From: Streptomyces sp. NRRL WC-3618
GTDB lineage: Bacteria; Actinomycetota; Actinomycetes; Streptomycetales; Streptomycetaceae
Direction of reading: 5' to 3'
NCBI RefSeq assembly: GCF_001280005.1
Contig: NZ_LGDW01000237.1
Span: forward strand, 1-64,000
Length of the DNA: 64,000 nucleotides
The position numbers and the translations under genes were made by a program. Below are positions 33,236 to 42,010 of this stretch, piece by piece. Under the pieces are notes generated by a model. The model searched no databases. It was not told the origin of the DNA and was given only the letters and a program-made list of their open reading frames with translations. Position 1 is the stretch's first letter; each line of letters begins with the position of its first letter.

Positions 33236-34720
33236 GTGGATCGCACTGCCCAGCTGACCTCCCGCGCCCGCCCCGCGGCGCACTCCGCCGTATACGAAGC
33301 GGACGTCACGACACATTCGCAGCACGCCCCGCCGTCGCTGCACGTCAGGGCCGCCGAGGTGCTGGAGGCCAACTGGACCGGCGCCTCGACGGTGCCCTCG
33401 CGCGGTCTGTATCCGCACCAGTGGTCCTGGGACTCCGCGTTCATCGCGATCGGCCTGCGCCATCTGTCGCCCCTGCGCGCGCAGACGGAGCTGGAGACGC
33501 TGCTGTCGGCCCAGTGGGGCGACGGACGCATCCCGCACATCGTCTTCAACCCCTCCGTCCCGCTCGACGCGTACTTCCCGAGCCCCGACTTCTGGCGCTC
33601 CTCGACCGCGGGGCGCGCTGCGGGCGCCCCGCGCACCGTACAGACGTCCGGCATCGTGCAGCCACCGGTGCACGCGCTGGCCGTCTGGCTGGTGCACCAG
33701 GCCGACCCCGGCCTGTCCCGGGCGCGCGGCTTCCTCTCCCGCGCCTACCCCCGGCTCGCCGCCTGGCACCGTTATCTGCTGCACCGGCGCGACCTGGGCG
33801 GGGGCGGCCTCGCGTCGGTCGTGCACCCCTGGGAACAGGGTATGGACAACAGCCCCTGCTGGGACGCCCCGCTCAGCCGCGTCACCCCGGCCCCGGCCCG
33901 CTCCTTCCGCCGCGCCGACCTCGACCACGGAGCCGCCGAGGACCGGCCGACGGACCTGGACTACGGGCGGTACGTGCGGCTGGCGAGCGAGTACCGGGAC
34001 TCCGGGTATGAGGACGGCGTCGGCGAGTTCGCCGTCGAGGACCCGTCCTTCAACGCGCTGCTGATCGCCTCGGAGCACGCGCTGGCCCGGATCGCCCGTG
34101 AGCTGGGCGCGACGGGGACGGCCCGGCACGCGCGCGCGGAACGCCTGACGGGGGCGCTGGTGGAGCGGCTGTGGGACCCGGCGGAGGGGATGTTCTTCTG
34201 CCGCGACGTGGTGGGGGGCGCCCTCGTCCCCGAGCGCGGTGTGTCCGGGCTCGTCCCGCTCATCCTGCCGACGCTGCCCCGGGACATCGCCGCCGCCCTC
34301 GTCCGCACGGCGCGCGGGCCGCACTTCGGGGTCGGCGGCGCCGCCCGCCTGGTGCCGTCGTACGACCTGCTCGGCGAGGCCTTCGACCCGCACCGCTACT
34401 GGCGTGGGCCGGCCTGGTTCAACACGGGGTGGCTGGTGGAGCGCGGGCTGCGCCAGCACGGCGAGCGGGCGCACGCCGACGCGCTGCGCACGGCGCTGCT
34501 GGAGACCGCCGCCACCTCCGACTTCGCGGAGTACGTGGACCCATACACCGGCGAGGCCTGCGGGGCGCTCGGTTTCGGCTGGACCGCCGCGCTCACCCTC
34601 GACCTGCTCCACCAACCGCAGCAGCCCTGCGGCGACATCACCACGGTGTTCGGCATGGGCGACATGAGTGACATGAGTGACATGGGCGAGTTGAGCGACA
34701 AGGGAGGCGAACGGGCATGA
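33236..34720 (+). CDS. GH63-type (MGH1-like) glycoside hydrolase
   Basis: This 494-residue protein has an (alpha/alpha)6-barrel hydrolase fold like bacterial mannosylglycerate/glucosylglycerate hydrolases and trehalase-type GH63 enzymes. Recognisable segments are PHQWSWDSAFIAIG near residue 60, WGDGRIPHIVFNP near 95, HPWEQGMDNSPCW near 200, the RYWRGPAWFNTGWLV motif near 385 and FGWTAAL near the end. There is no signal peptide, so it should be cytoplasmic. The GTG at 33236 follows GGGGAG. The C-terminus carries a Met-Ser-Asp repeat encoded by 9-bp tandem units. It overlaps the debranching-type gene by 4 bp, so the two act in one pathway under the ROK regulator. The substrate is inferred only. 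Confidence 0.8.
   Translation: MDRTAQLTSRARPAAHSAVYEADVTTHSQHAPPSLHVRAAEVLEANWTGASTVPSRGLYPHQWSWDSAFIAIGLRHLSPLRAQTELETLLSAQWGDGRIPHIVFNPSVPLDAYFPSPDFWRSSTAGRAAGAPRTVQTSGIVQPPVHALAVWLVHQADPGLSRARGFLSRAYPRLAAWHRYLLHRRDLGGGGLASVVHPWEQGMDNSPCWDAPLSRVTPAPARSFRRADLDHGAAEDRPTDLDYGRYVRLASEYRDSGYEDGVGEFAVEDPSFNALLIASEHALARIARELGATGTARHARAERLTGALVERLWDPAEGMFFCRDVVGGALVPERGVSGLVPLILPTLPRDIAAALVRTARGPHFGVGGAARLVPSYDLLGEAFDPHRYWRGPAWFNTGWLVERGLRQHGERAHADALRTALLETAATSDFAEYVDPYTGEACGALGFGWTAALTLDLLHQPQQPCGDITTVFGMGDMSDMSDMGELSDKGGERA
34651..34686. repeat. 9-bp tandem repeat at 3' end of GH63 gene
   Basis: Four 9-bp units (two of them identical, GACATGAGT) encode a Met-Ser-Asp-type repeat beyond the conserved fold. 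Confidence 0.85.
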
Positions 34721-36654
34721 CGGACCGGCATCATCTGCTCGTGCACGGCGGGACGTTCGCGGTCGTCGGGGACGGCGGGGACATCAGTGGGGTACGCGGC
34801 GGCAGCCAGCCCGACGGGTTATTCGTGCGCGACGCACGGCACTTGAGCCGTTGGCAGCTCACCGTCGACGGCGCCGTGCCCGAGACGCTCAGCCCGGTCG
34901 CGGACGGGGACACCGCGCGCTGTGTCCTCGTACCGCGCGGGGGCCGTCAGGAGCCGCCCGCCTACACCCTCTTCCGTGAACAGGCCGTCGCGGACGGCGC
35001 GTTCGTCGAGACGCTGCGCGTGACCAGCAACCGGCCGGTGCCGACGACGGTCCGGATCGCGGTCACCGCCGACGCCGACTTCACCGACCAGTTCGAGCTG
35101 CGCTCCGACCACCGTACGTACGTCAAGTCCGGCGCCGTCCGGGGGCGCGAAGTCCTCGACGACGGCGTCGAGTTCAGCTACCGGCGCGGTGAGTGGCTGT
35201 CCTGTACGACGGTCACCGCCGAGCCCGCCCCGGACGGCGTCGAGGAGACCGGCACCGGCGCCCGGCGCCTCGTCTGGACCCTGGAGCTGGAGCCGCAGGG
35301 TTTCGCCGAGCTGGCGTTGCGGGTCGCGGCCCGCCCGCACGGGGCGACCGCACAGCCGCCGGTACCCGCCTCGCCCGCCGCCGTCAGCGACCGGCTAAGC
35401 GCCCTGGAAGAGGAGTTCGTCGAAGGCGTCGCCTTCCCCACCGCCTGGCCGGAGCTGGCGGCGGCCTGTGCGCGCGGCCTGGCCGACCTGGCGTCCTTGC
35501 AGGTCCCCGCGACCGGACCGGACGGCGAGGAACTGCGCGTACCGGCCGCCGGCGCGCCCTGGTTCCTCACCCTCCTCGGCCGTGACGCGCTCCTCACCTC
35601 CCTCTTCGCCCTCCCCTACCGCCCCCAGCTCGCCGCCGCCACCCTCCCGGCGCTCGCCGCGACCCAGGCGACGGAGGTCGGACCGGGCTCCGTGGCACAG
35701 CCGGGCAAGATCGTGCACGAGGTACGGCACGGCGAGCTGGCCCACTTCGGGCAGGTGCCGTACGGGCGGTACTACGGCTCGGTCGACGCGACCCCGCTGT
35801 TCCTGGTGCTCCTCGGGGCGTACGTCGAGCAGACCGGCGACACGGCCCTGGCCCGGCGCCTCGAAACCAACGCCCGAGCGGCGATCGGCTGGATGCTGGA
35901 CCACAGCGGGCTGACGTCGCGCGGTTATCTGGTCTACCGGGCCGACCAGGGCGGTCTGGCCAACCAGAACTGGAAGGACTCCCCCGGCGCCATCTGCTGG
36001 GCCGACGGCACCCGCGCGAGCGGCCCGGTGATGGCGGCGGGGGCCCAGGGCTACGCGTACGACGCGCTGCGCCGTACCGCCCAGCTCGCCCGCACGGTAT
36101 GGGACGACGAGGTGTACGCCGCCCTCCTCGAACAGGCGGCGGCCGACCTCCGGGACCGTTTCCAGCGGGACTTCTGGATGCCGGAGCACTCCTTCCCGGC
36201 CCTCGCGCTCGACGGCGAGGGCAACCAGGTCGACGGGCTGGCCTCCGACGCGGGCCATCTGCTGTGGTCGGGGCTGCTCGACAAGGAGTACGGCGAGCTG
36301 GTCGGCCGGCGCCTGGTCGAACCGGACTTCTTCTCCGGCTGGGGGGTGCGGACGCTGGCGTCGGGCCAGTCCGCCTACCATCCCCTCTCCTACCACCGGG
36401 GCTCGGTCTGGCCGCACGACAACGCCCTGATCACGCTCGGCCTGGCCCGGTACGGCCTGCACGACGAGGCCCGTACGGTCGCGGGCGCCCTCGTCGACGC
36501 GGCGACCGCCACCGGCCACCGCCTGCCCGAGGTCCTCGCCGGTTACGGCCGCGACACCCACGCCGAACCGGTGCCCTACCCGCACGCGTGCGTACGGGAG
36601 TCCCGGTCGGCGGCGGCCCCGTTGGCGCTGCTCACAGCGGTCGGGGGCGCCTGA
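34717..36654 (+). CDS. Glycogen debranching-type amylo-alpha-1,6-glucosidase
   Basis: This 645-residue protein joins a GDE N-terminal beta domain (GGSQPDGLFVRDARHLS near residue 30) to an amylo-alpha-1,6-glucosidase (alpha/alpha)6 barrel. The barrel shows WFLTLLGRDALLTS near 290, KIVHEVRHGELAHFG near 335, NQNWKDSPGAICWADG near 420 and YHRGSVWPHDNALI near 565. Such proteins hydrolyse alpha-glucan branches or small glucosides; the exact substrate is not clear. Its ATG overlaps the upstream stop. Leu35 is a TTA codon (34819-34821), so this second gene alone should need bldA. Confidence 0.87.
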   Translation: MTDRHHLLVHGGTFAVVGDGGDISGVRGGSQPDGLFVRDARHLSRWQLTVDGAVPETLSPVADGDTARCVLVPRGGRQEPPAYTLFREQAVADGAFVETLRVTSNRPVPTTVRIAVTADADFTDQFELRSDHRTYVKSGAVRGREVLDDGVEFSYRRGEWLSCTTVTAEPAPDGVEETGTGARRLVWTLELEPQGFAELALRVAARPHGATAQPPVPASPAAVSDRLSALEEEFVEGVAFPTAWPELAAACARGLADLASLQVPATGPDGEELRVPAAGAPWFLTLLGRDALLTSLFALPYRPQLAAATLPALAATQATEVGPGSVAQPGKIVHEVRHGELAHFGQVPYGRYYGSVDATPLFLVLLGAYVEQTGDTALARRLETNARAAIGWMLDHSGLTSRGYLVYRADQGGLANQNWKDSPGAICWADGTRASGPVMAAGAQGYAYDALRRTAQLARTVWDDEVYAALLEQAAADLRDRFQRDFWMPEHSFPALALDGEGNQVDGLASDAGHLLWSGLLDKEYGELVGRRLVEPDFFSGWGVRTLASGQSAYHPLSYHRGSVWPHDNALITLGLARYGLHDEARTVAGALVDAATATGHRLPEVLAGYGRDTHAEPVPYPHACVRESRSAAAPLALLTAVGGA

Positions 36655-36836
36655 CCAGGCGTACGGCGACGCGTGTGACCGGTCGCTTGGTGTGGCGTTT
36701 GCCCGGTGTTTGCCGGGTGCTTGGGCGCGGAGGCTGAACGCAGGCCGAGGGCCCGCCGTACGGGATGATGGCGGACCTCGGCTCCCGAGCCGGGCCCCCG
36801 CCACTCCCGCACGGGCTACACGGAAGGACCTTCGGG

Positions 36837-39080
36837 GTGCCTCTGTTCACGCGCACGACCCCATCGACGGACGCCCCCACGGACGCCCCCGCCGAGGCAC
36901 CTTCAGCGGAGACGCCATCCCCGGAGGCGGATGAGAAGGCGGACATAGCCGAAACGGGCGGCGCGACCGAGACGGCAGACACAGCCGAGACCAGCAGCGC
37001 GGCCGACGCAGCGGACACAGCCGAAACGGGCAGCGCGACCGAGACGGCAGACACGGCCGAGACCAGCAGCGCGGCCGACGCAGCGGACACAGCCGAAACG
37101 GGCAGCTCGACCGAGACGGCGGACACAGCCGAAGCGGGCGGCGCGACCGAGACGGCAGACACGGCCCAGACCAGCAGCGCGGCCGACGCAGCGGACACGC
37201 CGTCCCCGGACACGAACGAGACGGCCGACGCGGGCAGCACGGCCGACGCAGCCGACACGTCAGCCGAGGCGCCATCGCGGGACACGGCCGACGCGGCCGA
37301 ACCGGACAGCACCGCCGACGCGGCCGACAGCCCCACGGAGACCCAGGCGGTCGCAGAAGCGACCGAGACCGCCGAGGCCACCGACACTGCCGAGACCCCC
37401 GACGCCCCCGACGCCGAGAATCCAACCAAGCCCGACTGGCGTACCCGGCGTCCCATCGCCGCCCGCAATCTCGGCTGGGCGGCGACCGCCCTCTCCGTGC
37501 TCGTCGTTCTCGTCGCCCTGCAGCTGCCGGCCACCGTCGACCAGCTCCGGCTCTCGGCGTTTCTGCGGCTTCCGGCGGAGGCGATCGTCGCGGCTGTCGT
37601 GCTGCTCGCGATGCCGCGCCGGCCGCGTGTGATCACGGCGGCGTGCATGGGTGTCTTCCTCGGTGCGCTGACCGTGGTGAACCTGCTGGACATGGGGTAC
37701 GTCGAGTTCCTGGGCCGGCACTTCAACGTCATGGTCGACTGGGTGCTGCTGAGCGACGCGCAGTCGTACCTCACCGACTCGATAGGCACGCTGGGTTCGC
37801 TCGCCACCACCCTCGGTGTGATCGTGCTCGTGCTGCTCCTGCTCGTCGGGACGGGCCTCGCGACCGTGCGGCTCAGCAACCTGCTCGCCCGCCACAACGC
37901 CGGTGCCACCAAGGCCTCGCTCATCGCCGGCACCGTATGGATCACCTGTATGTCCCTGGGGCTGACGAACTTCGGCGGGGCGCCGCTGGCCTCGAACCAC
38001 GCCACCGCGATCGTCGAGGCGCATGTGCAGCGGGTGGGCGACACCATCCGCGACGAGGCGGTGTTCAGGAAGCTGGCGAAGAACGACCCGTTCGCGAAGA
38101 CGCCCCCCGGCCAGCTGGTGCCGGACCTGCGCGGCAAGGACGTCATCTTCACGTTCATCGAGAGCTACGGCCGCAGCGCGATCGAGGACCCGATCATGTC
38201 GCCCGGCGTCGACCGGACGCTCGCCGACCAGACCCAGGCTCTGACCACCGCCGGGTTCGCCGCGAAGAGCGGCTGGCTGACCTCGGCGACGTACGGCGGC
38301 AGCAGCTGGCTCGGTCACTCCACCTTCCTGTCGGGCCTGTGGATCAGCACCCAGCAGCGCTACCGCACCCTCGTCGACAGCGACCGCCTCACCCTCCCCG
38401 AGGTGTTCCGGCGCACCGGCGACTACCGGGTCGTCGGCGTGATGCCGGGCGTCCAGAAGAGCTGGCCGGAGGCGAAGTTCTACGGCCTGGAGAAGAACTA
38501 CGCGGCGAAGGACCTCGGCTACAAGGGCCCGAAGTTCAGCTGGTCGACCATGCCGGACCAGTACACGCTGGACGCCTACCAGCGCCTGGAGCACGGCAGG
38601 AAGCAGGCCAAGCCGCTGATGTCGGAGATCATCCTGACCTCGAGCCACCAGCCCTGGGCGCCCCTCCCGAAGACGGTCCCGCAGGACCGGCTCGGCGACG
38701 GCTCGGTGTTCAACGCGATCCAGAAGGCGGGCAAGGACCCGAAGGACGTCCTCTACGACGCCACCAAGGCGAAGGAGGAGTACGGCAAGTCGATCCAGTA
38801 CTCGGTCACCAGCCTCATCAACTGGCTCACCAAGTACGGCACCGACGACACCGTCCTCGTCTTCCTCGGCGACCACCAGCCGATGGCGCGGGTCAGCGGC
38901 AGCGAGGCCAGCCGCGACGTACCGGTGTCGATCGTGGCCAAGGACCCGAAGATGCTGGCCAAGGTCTCCGACTGGAACTGGACGGACGGCCTGCGCCCCG
39001 CCCACGACGCACCGGTCTGGAAGATGAGCGCGTTCCGAGACAAGTTCCTGACGGCCTACGGCTCGACTCCGCACCCGTAA
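36837..39080 (+). CDS. LTA synthase-like membrane sulfatase-fold protein
   Basis: This 747-residue protein has a long acidic, repetitive cytoplasmic tail (about residues 1-195), then about five membrane helices (about 210-380) and an extracellular alkaline-phosphatase/sulfatase-like domain. FIESYGRS, the nucleophile region TYGGSSWLGHSTFLSGL, TSSHQPW and LGDHQPM metal-ligand motifs are visible. It resembles lipoteichoic acid synthase-type phosphoglycerol transferases. In Streptomyces the acceptor may be another wall polymer. GTG at 36837 follows AAGGA by 10 bases. The tail is encoded by alternating 36-bp repeats. The gene stands alone and ends at a strong hairpin. Confidence 0.85.
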   Translation: MPLFTRTTPSTDAPTDAPAEAPSAETPSPEADEKADIAETGGATETADTAETSSAADAADTAETGSATETADTAETSSAADAADTAETGSSTETADTAEAGGATETADTAQTSSAADAADTPSPDTNETADAGSTADAADTSAEAPSRDTADAAEPDSTADAADSPTETQAVAEATETAEATDTAETPDAPDAENPTKPDWRTRRPIAARNLGWAATALSVLVVLVALQLPATVDQLRLSAFLRLPAEAIVAAVVLLAMPRRPRVITAACMGVFLGALTVVNLLDMGYVEFLGRHFNVMVDWVLLSDAQSYLTDSIGTLGSLATTLGVIVLVLLLLVGTGLATVRLSNLLARHNAGATKASLIAGTVWITCMSLGLTNFGGAPLASNHATAIVEAHVQRVGDTIRDEAVFRKLAKNDPFAKTPPGQLVPDLRGKDVIFTFIESYGRSAIEDPIMSPGVDRTLADQTQALTTAGFAAKSGWLTSATYGGSSWLGHSTFLSGLWISTQQRYRTLVDSDRLTLPEVFRRTGDYRVVGVMPGVQKSWPEAKFYGLEKNYAAKDLGYKGPKFSWSTMPDQYTLDAYQRLEHGRKQAKPLMSEIILTSSHQPWAPLPKTVPQDRLGDGSVFNAIQKAGKDPKDVLYDATKAKEEYGKSIQYSVTSLINWLTKYGTDDTVLVFLGDHQPMARVSGSEASRDVPVSIVAKDPKMLAKVSDWNWTDGLRPAHDAPVWKMSAFRDKFLTAYGSTPHP
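36948..37199. repeat. Seven 36-bp (12-residue) repeats in the LTA synthase-like gene
   Basis: Seven contiguous 36-bp units alternate between two types (A-B-A-B-A-A-B). They encode Ala/Thr/Asp/Glu-rich 12-residue segments such as AETGSATETADT and AETSSAADAADT. Diverged units continue to about 37390. The A-B pair forms a 72-bp higher-order unit. Confidence 0.9.
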
Positions 39081-39100
39081 ACGGCAGTACATGCCCTATG

Positions 39101-39127
39101 TGTGTGGGGGGCGGAGCCCCCCACACA
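39101..39127. terminator. Terminator after LTA synthase-like gene
   Basis: A perfect 12-bp stem with loop GGA lies 20 bp after the stop codon and can also serve the convergent dus gene. Confidence 0.85.
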
Positions 39128-39186
39128 GGGGCGCGGGGCTGTGTCGATATGCGGCTCCGCCGCGTGCGCGCGACCAGCCACAACGG
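39127..39186 (-). repeat. REP-like element, variant with insert
   Basis: The ends match the interspersed repeat found at 48.0-48.7 and 53.5 kb (GGGGCGCGGGG ... CGCGACCAGCCACAACGG, reverse orientation). The middle is replaced by a longer segment with its own GCGGC-TCC-GCCGC hairpin. Confidence 0.7.
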
Positions 39187-39202
39187 ACCAGCAGCCGAAA
39201 CC

Positions 39203-40357
39203 TCACCCCCCGGACGTGTCCAGCTCCGCGTCCTCACTCACGCCCGCACAGTCGTACGGATCCTGCAGCCAGCCCTCCGGCAGCACCACCCGGTTGTTGC
39301 CGGACGTACGACCACGCGGCCCGTCCGCGCCCAGGGGCCAGGCCTGGTCGAGGTCCAGCTCGTCGAGTCCGGAGCGGAGGTCGGCCAGCGAGGAGGTGAT
39401 CGCGAGTCGCTTGCGCATGTCGGAGCCGACGGCGAAGCCCTTCAGGTACCAGGCGACATGCTTGCGGAAGTCGATGACCCCGCGCGCCTCGTCGCCGATC
39501 CACTCACCGAGGAGCGTGGCGTGCCGGACCATGACGTCGGCGACCTCGCGCAGGGACGGCCGCGCGATGGCGTCCGTACGCCCCTCGAAGGCGGCCACCA
39601 GGTCCGCGAACAGCCATGGCCGGCCGAGGCAGCCGCGCCCGACCACCACTCCGTCGCACCCGGTCTCGCGGACCATCCGCAGCGCGTCCTCGGCCGACCA
39701 GATGTCGCCGTTGCCGAGTACGGGGATCTCCGGTACGTGCTCCTTGAGGCGGGCGATCGCGTCCCAGTCCGCCGTGCCGCCGTAGTGCTGGGCGGCGGTG
39801 CGGCCGTGCAGCGCGATGGCCGTCACGCCCTCCTCCACCGCGATACGGCCGGCGTCGAGGTAGGTGATGTGGTCGTCGTTGATGCCCTTGCGCATCTTCA
39901 TCGTGACGGGGAGATCCCCGGCCCCGGACACCGCCTCGCGCAGGATCGCGCGCAGCAGGTTGCGCTTGTACGGGAGGGCCGAGCCGCCGCCCTTCCTCGT
40001 CACCTTCGGGACGGGGCACCCGAAGTTGAGGTCGATGTGGTCGGCGAGCCCCTCCTCCGCGATCATGCGGACGGCCTTGCCGACGGTCGCGGGGTCGACG
40101 CCGTACAGCTGGATCGAGCGCGGCTGCTCGGTCGCGTCGAAGCGGATCAGCTGCATGGTCTTGTCGTTGCGCTCGACCAGCGCCCGGGTCGTGATCATCT
40201 CGCTGACGAACAGGCCCTTGCCACCGCTGAACTCCCTGCACAGGGTGCGGAAGGGCGCGTTGGTGATACCCGCCATGGGGGCGAGGACGACGGGTGGCTG
40301 CACGGCGTGCGGGCCGATCCGGAGGAGGCTTGCGGGAGCGGTGACGGGCGTGGACAT
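39203..40357 (-). CDS. dusB: tRNA dihydrouridine synthase
   Basis: This 384-residue FMN enzyme reduces specific uridines in the tRNA D-loop. The family signature is complete: LAPMAGITNAPFRTLCREFG-like start near residue 28, DLNFGCPVPKVTRKGGGSAL with the catalytic Cys, KMRKG, ALHGRT and GNGDIWSAEDA. The ATG at 40357 has only a weak ribosome site. TTGGCT and GAGAAT, 18 bp apart, end 6 bases before it, so a leaderless transcript is likely. It is divergent from the MFS gene. The name dusB reflects the bacterial actinobacterial type. Confidence 0.92.
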   Translation of the reverse strand: MSTPVTAPASLLRIGPHAVQPPVVLAPMAGITNAPFRTLCREFSGGKGLFVSEMITTRALVERNDKTMQLIRFDATEQPRSIQLYGVDPATVGKAVRMIAEEGLADHIDLNFGCPVPKVTRKGGGSALPYKRNLLRAILREAVSGAGDLPVTMKMRKGINDDHITYLDAGRIAVEEGVTAIALHGRTAAQHYGGTADWDAIARLKEHVPEIPVLGNGDIWSAEDALRMVRETGCDGVVVGRGCLGRPWLFADLVAAFEGRTDAIARPSLREVADVMVRHATLLGEWIGDEARGVIDFRKHVAWYLKGFAVGSDMRKRLAITSSLADLRSGLDELDLDQAWPLGADGPRGRTSGNNRVVLPEGWLQDPYDCAGVSEDAELDTSGG

Positions 40358-40422
40358 TGGGCCATTCTCGCCCACCGGACGGAGTACAGCCAAAGTCATT
40401 AGTTAGGCATACTATGGAGCGC

Positions 40423-41919
40423 ATGTCCGAGCTGAGTCCCCGCCGCCGCATGCTCGTGCTGGCGATCTGCTGTATGAGCCTGCTGCTGGTGAGCCTCGAC
40501 GTCACCGTGCTCAACGTCGCGCTGCCCGCCATGCAGAAGGATCTCGGCGCGAGTGTGGCCGGGATGCAGTGGTCGCTCGACGCGTACACGCTGGTGCTGG
40601 CCTCGCTGCTGATGCTGGCGGGCTCGACCGCCGACCGGATCGGCCGCCGCCGTGTCTTCCAGGCCGGGCTGGTGCTGTTCACGCTCGGCTCGGTGCTCTG
40701 CTCGCTCGCGCCCAACCTCGACTCGCTCATCGCGTTCCGCATGATCCAGGCGGTCGGCGGCTCGATGCTCAACCCGGTCGCCATGTCGATCATCACCAAC
40801 ACCTTCACCGACCCGCGTGAGCGGGCCCGCGCGATCGGGGTGTGGGGCGGGGTGGTCGGTATCTCCATGGCCGCCGGCCCGATCATCGGCGGGCTGCTCG
40901 TGGACTCCGTCGGCTGGCGCTCGATCTTCTGGATCAACGTGCCGGTGGGCCTCGCCGCGCTCCTGCTGACCCTGCGGTACGTCCCCGAGTCCCGGGCGGC
41001 GAAGGCCCGCCGCCCGGACCCGGTCGGCCAGGTGCTGGTGATCGCGCTGCTCGGCTCACTGACGTACGCGATCATCGAGGCGCCCAGCTCGTCGCTCACG
41101 CACACGCTCGCCTTCGGGGCGATCGCCCTGGCCGCGTTGCTCGGGCTGCTGTACTACGAGCCCCGGCGCGCCGAACCCCTCATCGACCTGCGGTTCTTCC
41201 GGTCGGTGCCGTTCAGTGGGGCGACCGTGATCGCGGTCAGCGCGTTCGCGGCGCTGAGCGGGTTCCTGTTCCTGTCGACGCTGTACCTGCAGAACGTGCG
41301 CGGGCTCTCCGCGCTGCACGCGGGTCTGTGGATGCTGCCGATGGCGGTGATGTGCTTCGTGTGCGCGCCGATCTCGGGGCGGCTGGTGGGCAGCCGGGGG
41401 CCGCGGTTCTCGCTGCTCATGGCCGGGGTCTGGATGACGGCGAGCGGGGTCCTGTTCGCCGGGTTCGACGCGGAGTCGTCGAACGTGACGCTGGTCGTCG
41501 GGTATTTCCTGTTCGGCCTCGGCTTCGGCTTCGTCAACGCGCCCATCACCAACACGGCCGTCTCGGGCATGCCCCGCTCGCAGGCCGGGGTGGCCGCCGC
41601 GGTCGCCTCCACCAGCCGCCAGACCGGCGGCACGCTGGGGGTCGCGGTGATCGGCGCGGTGCTGGCGTCGGGCATCGGGGCGGACCCGTACAAGGAGGTG
41701 TTCGTGGCGGCGGCGCGGCCCGGGTGGTGGATCATCGCGGGCTGCGGTCTGGCCGTCCTGGTGCTGGGTGCCGTGACCACCGGCGGCTGGGCCCGGCGGA
41801 CGGCGGAACGGGCGGCCGGGCGCATGGAGGACGGGGAGGACGGCGGCGGGAGCGATGCGCAGGGCAGGGGCGGGGAGAAGGGCGTGCGGGGGACGGCGGA
41901 GGCGCGCACCACGAGGTGA
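40423..41919 (+). CDS. DHA2 family MFS drug transporter (14 TM)
   Basis: This 498-residue exporter has about 14 membrane helices, with motif C-like GGVVGISMAAGPIIGG near residue 140 and DVTVLNVALPAM in the first helix, as in EmrB/QacA-type proton antiporters. The substrate is unknown. Two in-frame ATGs (40414 and 40423) are possible and neither has a well-spaced ribosome site. The basic, Gly/Glu-rich C-terminal tail of about 40 residues is not conserved. No regulator is next to it on this strand. Confidence 0.9.
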   Translation: MSELSPRRRMLVLAICCMSLLLVSLDVTVLNVALPAMQKDLGASVAGMQWSLDAYTLVLASLLMLAGSTADRIGRRRVFQAGLVLFTLGSVLCSLAPNLDSLIAFRMIQAVGGSMLNPVAMSIITNTFTDPRERARAIGVWGGVVGISMAAGPIIGGLLVDSVGWRSIFWINVPVGLAALLLTLRYVPESRAAKARRPDPVGQVLVIALLGSLTYAIIEAPSSSLTHTLAFGAIALAALLGLLYYEPRRAEPLIDLRFFRSVPFSGATVIAVSAFAALSGFLFLSTLYLQNVRGLSALHAGLWMLPMAVMCFVCAPISGRLVGSRGPRFSLLMAGVWMTASGVLFAGFDAESSNVTLVVGYFLFGLGFGFVNAPITNTAVSGMPRSQAGVAAAVASTSRQTGGTLGVAVIGAVLASGIGADPYKEVFVAAARPGWWIIAGCGLAVLVLGAVTTGGWARRTAERAAGRMEDGEDGGGSDAQGRGGEKGVRGTAEARTTR

Positions 41920-42010
41920 GCCGTTGCTGTAACCCATTGCCGACGATCGCCGTTGGAGATCACGCAAGGACACCAGCAACTCGTCGAACTCGAAGAGGGC
42001 GTGGCCGATC

